Source of the DNA: Symbiodolus clandestinus
GTDB taxonomy: Bacteria; Pseudomonadota; Gammaproteobacteria; Enterobacterales; G038960095
Reading direction: 5' to 3'
Length of the DNA stretch: 64,000 nucleotides
Assembly: GCA_038960095.1 (NCBI GenBank)
Contig: CP152425.1
Span: forward strand, 434,001-498,000
The notes beneath the pieces were generated by a model. The model was not told where the DNA came from and searched no databases. It was given only the letters and a program-made list of their open reading frames with translations. Position numbers and translations under genes: made by a program. Each line of letters opens with the position of its first letter. Within the stretch, counting starts at the first letter, position 1. Below, one piece after another: positions 62,790-64,000 of this stretch.

Positions 62790-63698
62790 TTAAGAAATAA
62801 TTTCGCTGTATAAGTTATTTTTTCTATTCATCACAACATCAGCGATTACATTATTAATTTTTTTAGGAAGAACAGTAGTCTGTGACAGGTTCCCAAGAGG
62901 AACCCAAATAAATTTTTGAAAAATTTCCGTTGAGAGAGGAGGTTTTCTGATATCAAGGTCTTTTATCGTAGTTTCGTAAATAATATTGATTTCATGATAA
63001 AGACTACCTTGACGATCCCAACTGCATTCTAGTGCTCCTGAAAATCGAGCGCTATCAATATTAAGCGCTGTTTCTTCAAAAATTTCGCGATTTAAGGCAG
63101 CTAAACAAGATTCATTGTAATCCACATGCCCGCCAGGGAGAAAATAGATATCTGGTAGGAAATAAGGATTTTCATCAGTTGCTGTTGTAAGCAATATATG
63201 ATTATTGTGAATAATAATAGCGCGTACAATAATATTAATTTTTTTTCCGCCATTATGAGATGGATAAGTATTTATCTTTTGTACACAAGTAGTATGTTTT
63301 CCACCGGAAAAAGGAGTTTTTATGAAATTTTCTAGAATATCTAGAGATTCAAAAAAGCTATTTTGCTTACTCCCCAAACAAAGCACATTAGCATTGAGTT
63401 TTTCTCTAACTTGGATGGCATCTTCTAGTGTACGACACATACAAGCACGAATATGAGTAAATCGGTTTAATACAATGGCAACCCCCTGACCACTTCCACA
63501 TACCATGACCCCTATTGATTCAGGGTTTAGACGAATTTCTTCGGCAAGATATTTTGATATATCAATATAGTCTATTTTGGAGCCTGTTGGAATACCAATG
63601 TCTTGATTAAAAATCCCTTTCTGAGTTGCTGATTCTATAAGTTTTTCTCGAAGTTCAATCCCTCGATAATCACTGGCAAAAACTATTTTTTTTGTCAT
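62790..63698 (-). CDS. RpiB-like isomerase fused to a Nudix hydrolase domain
   Basis: The 302-residue protein has two domains. Residues 1 to about 140 are RpiB/LacAB-like: IVFASDYRGIELREKL, MVCGSGQGVAIVLNRF with the catalytic-type Cys, and NANVLCLGS. However, the two His used by E. coli RpiB (His10 and His99) align with Tyr and Lys here, so the reaction may differ from ribose-5-phosphate isomerisation. Residues about 150-302 are a Nudix domain with the box GGHVDYNESCLAALNREIFE then ETAL. GGAG seven bases before the ATG supports the start. The gene is AT-rich and lies beside broken genes; the linked activities suggest sugar-nucleotide chemistry, which is inference. Confidence 0.8.
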   Translation of the reverse strand: MTKKIVFASDYRGIELREKLIESATQKGIFNQDIGIPTGSKIDYIDISKYLAEEIRLNPESIGVMVCGSGQGVAIVLNRFTHIRACMCRTLEDAIQVREKLNANVLCLGSKQNSFFESLDILENFIKTPFSGGKHTTCVQKINTYPSHNGGKKINIIVRAIIIHNNHILLTTATDENPYFLPDIYFLPGGHVDYNESCLAALNREIFEETALNIDSARFSGALECSWDRQGSLYHEINIIYETTIKDLDIRKPPLSTEIFQKFIWVPLGNLSQTTVLPKKINNVIADVVMNRKNNLYSEIIS

Positions 63699-63838
63699 AA
63701 ATCTCCTTTACTGCTAATATTGAACTACATTAACCATTTTTTTTGAAGAAAAAATGGCTTTTGCTGAAATATTACACCAAGTTAAATCGCTGGAGTAACA
63801 GAATAAGTGCACCATTCTAGGGGGAGATTCACTAGGCC

Positions 63839-64000
63839 CTAGGAAAAGTACTGCGCTAAAAATATCAATAAAATTAACAGAGGGCAGACAAAGCGTAAAT
63901 AATGTGGCCAAATTGCCCAAAATAGGCTTTTTTCTGCCTGAGGAAATCCGGATTGTAACTCTTGTAATAATGAGGCACGGCGCCAGCACCATCCAACCAG
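63839..64000 (-). CDS. Sodium:neurotransmitter-symporter-type transporter, C-terminal end
   Basis: The minus-strand frame entering at the window edge reads LVGWCWRRASLLQELQSGFP, then AEKSLFWAIWPHYLRFVCPL and LILLIFLAQYFS before a TAG at 63839. An aromatic-rich W-x-x-x-x-R-F-x-x-P segment followed by a hydrophobic helix is typical of the last helices of bacterial SNF-family amino-acid symporters. Only 53 residues are visible, so the call is tentative. It lies 140 bases upstream of the RpiB-Nudix gene on the same strand. Confidence 0.5.
   Translation of the reverse strand: MVGWCWRRASLLQELQSGFPQAEKSLFWAIWPHYLRFVCPLLILLIFLAQYFS

Noticed and set aside
63714..63992. 92-residue minus-strand ORF near the right edge
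   Set aside because: A different minus-strand frame (63839-64000) reads as a membrane transporter end; this ORF is its out-of-frame shadow.

Overview
The window reads as chromosome from a host-associated gammaproteobacterium whose genome is decaying. The housekeeping genes are typical of gammaproteobacteria: an F1Fo ATP synthase operon followed by glmU, mreBCD, the aroQ-accB-accC-yhdT-panF-prmA run, birA-murB, coaBC-dut beside radC, lysS-prfB, rplU-rpmA-obgE and pheT-ihfA. The order nadB, ygfX, ygfZ resembles Oceanospirillales/Pseudomonadales more than E. coli, while the arn lipid A genes, cspD and yadGH would also suit Enterobacterales. I cannot name the genus; an Endozoicomonas-like or enterobacterial symbiont or pathogen are both possible. 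UGA is an ordinary stop here: many genes end in TGA and prfB keeps its UGA-dependent frameshift.

Layout. 1-2244: nadB end, ygfX, ygfZ. 2245-6935: an island with an LRR gene, a convergent broken LRR gene and an intact IS1182-type element, bounded by a short repeat. 7049-13078: rplU, rpmA, obgE, a broken aspC, glpE, dut, coaBC, radC and tRNA-Leu(CAA). 13324-14196: an effector pseudogene with four nonsense codons. 14236-19831: arnC-arnA-arnD-arnT without arnB, arnE or arnF. 20386-30065: glmU, atpCDGAHFEB, ppa, fbp. 30018-33036: an inverted partial duplication of the fbp start, then pheT (lacking its OB-fold domain and its usual partner pheS) and ihfA. 33167-46082: cspD, infA, birA, murB, aroE, tsaC, a nonsense-interrupted dprA, a DUF2442 gene, prmA to aroQ, and mreB; mreC and mreD follow to 47487. 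47504-48608: IS701 and IS5 remnants, the latter inserted in the 3' end of lrp. 48597-57209: lrp, prfC, ldcA, yadHG, hpt, lysS, prfB. 57299-64000: an AT-rich island with an IS6 remnant, a frameshifted lipase-like gene, an intact LRR-like/NEL-type E3 ubiquitin ligase, a 407-bp mini IS66 element, broken radical-SAM-like and 'SGHY' fragments, an RpiB-Nudix fusion gene and the end of a sodium-symporter gene.

Taken together, a conserved core supports envelope growth (mre, murB, glmU, arn), energy (atp, ppa), fatty-acid start-up (accBC) and translation. Accessory islands carry effector-like proteins of the type III type (LRR, NEL ligase, lipase), several already broken. No secretion system is visible in the window, so delivery is inferred from family knowledge only. 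Lesions include nonsense codons (dprA, two effector genes), a deletion (aspC), a one-base frameshift (lipase) and IS insertion (lrp end). The most notable items are the NEL ligase and its broken relative, the PheT domain loss behind a captured fbp leader, and the RpiB-Nudix locus.
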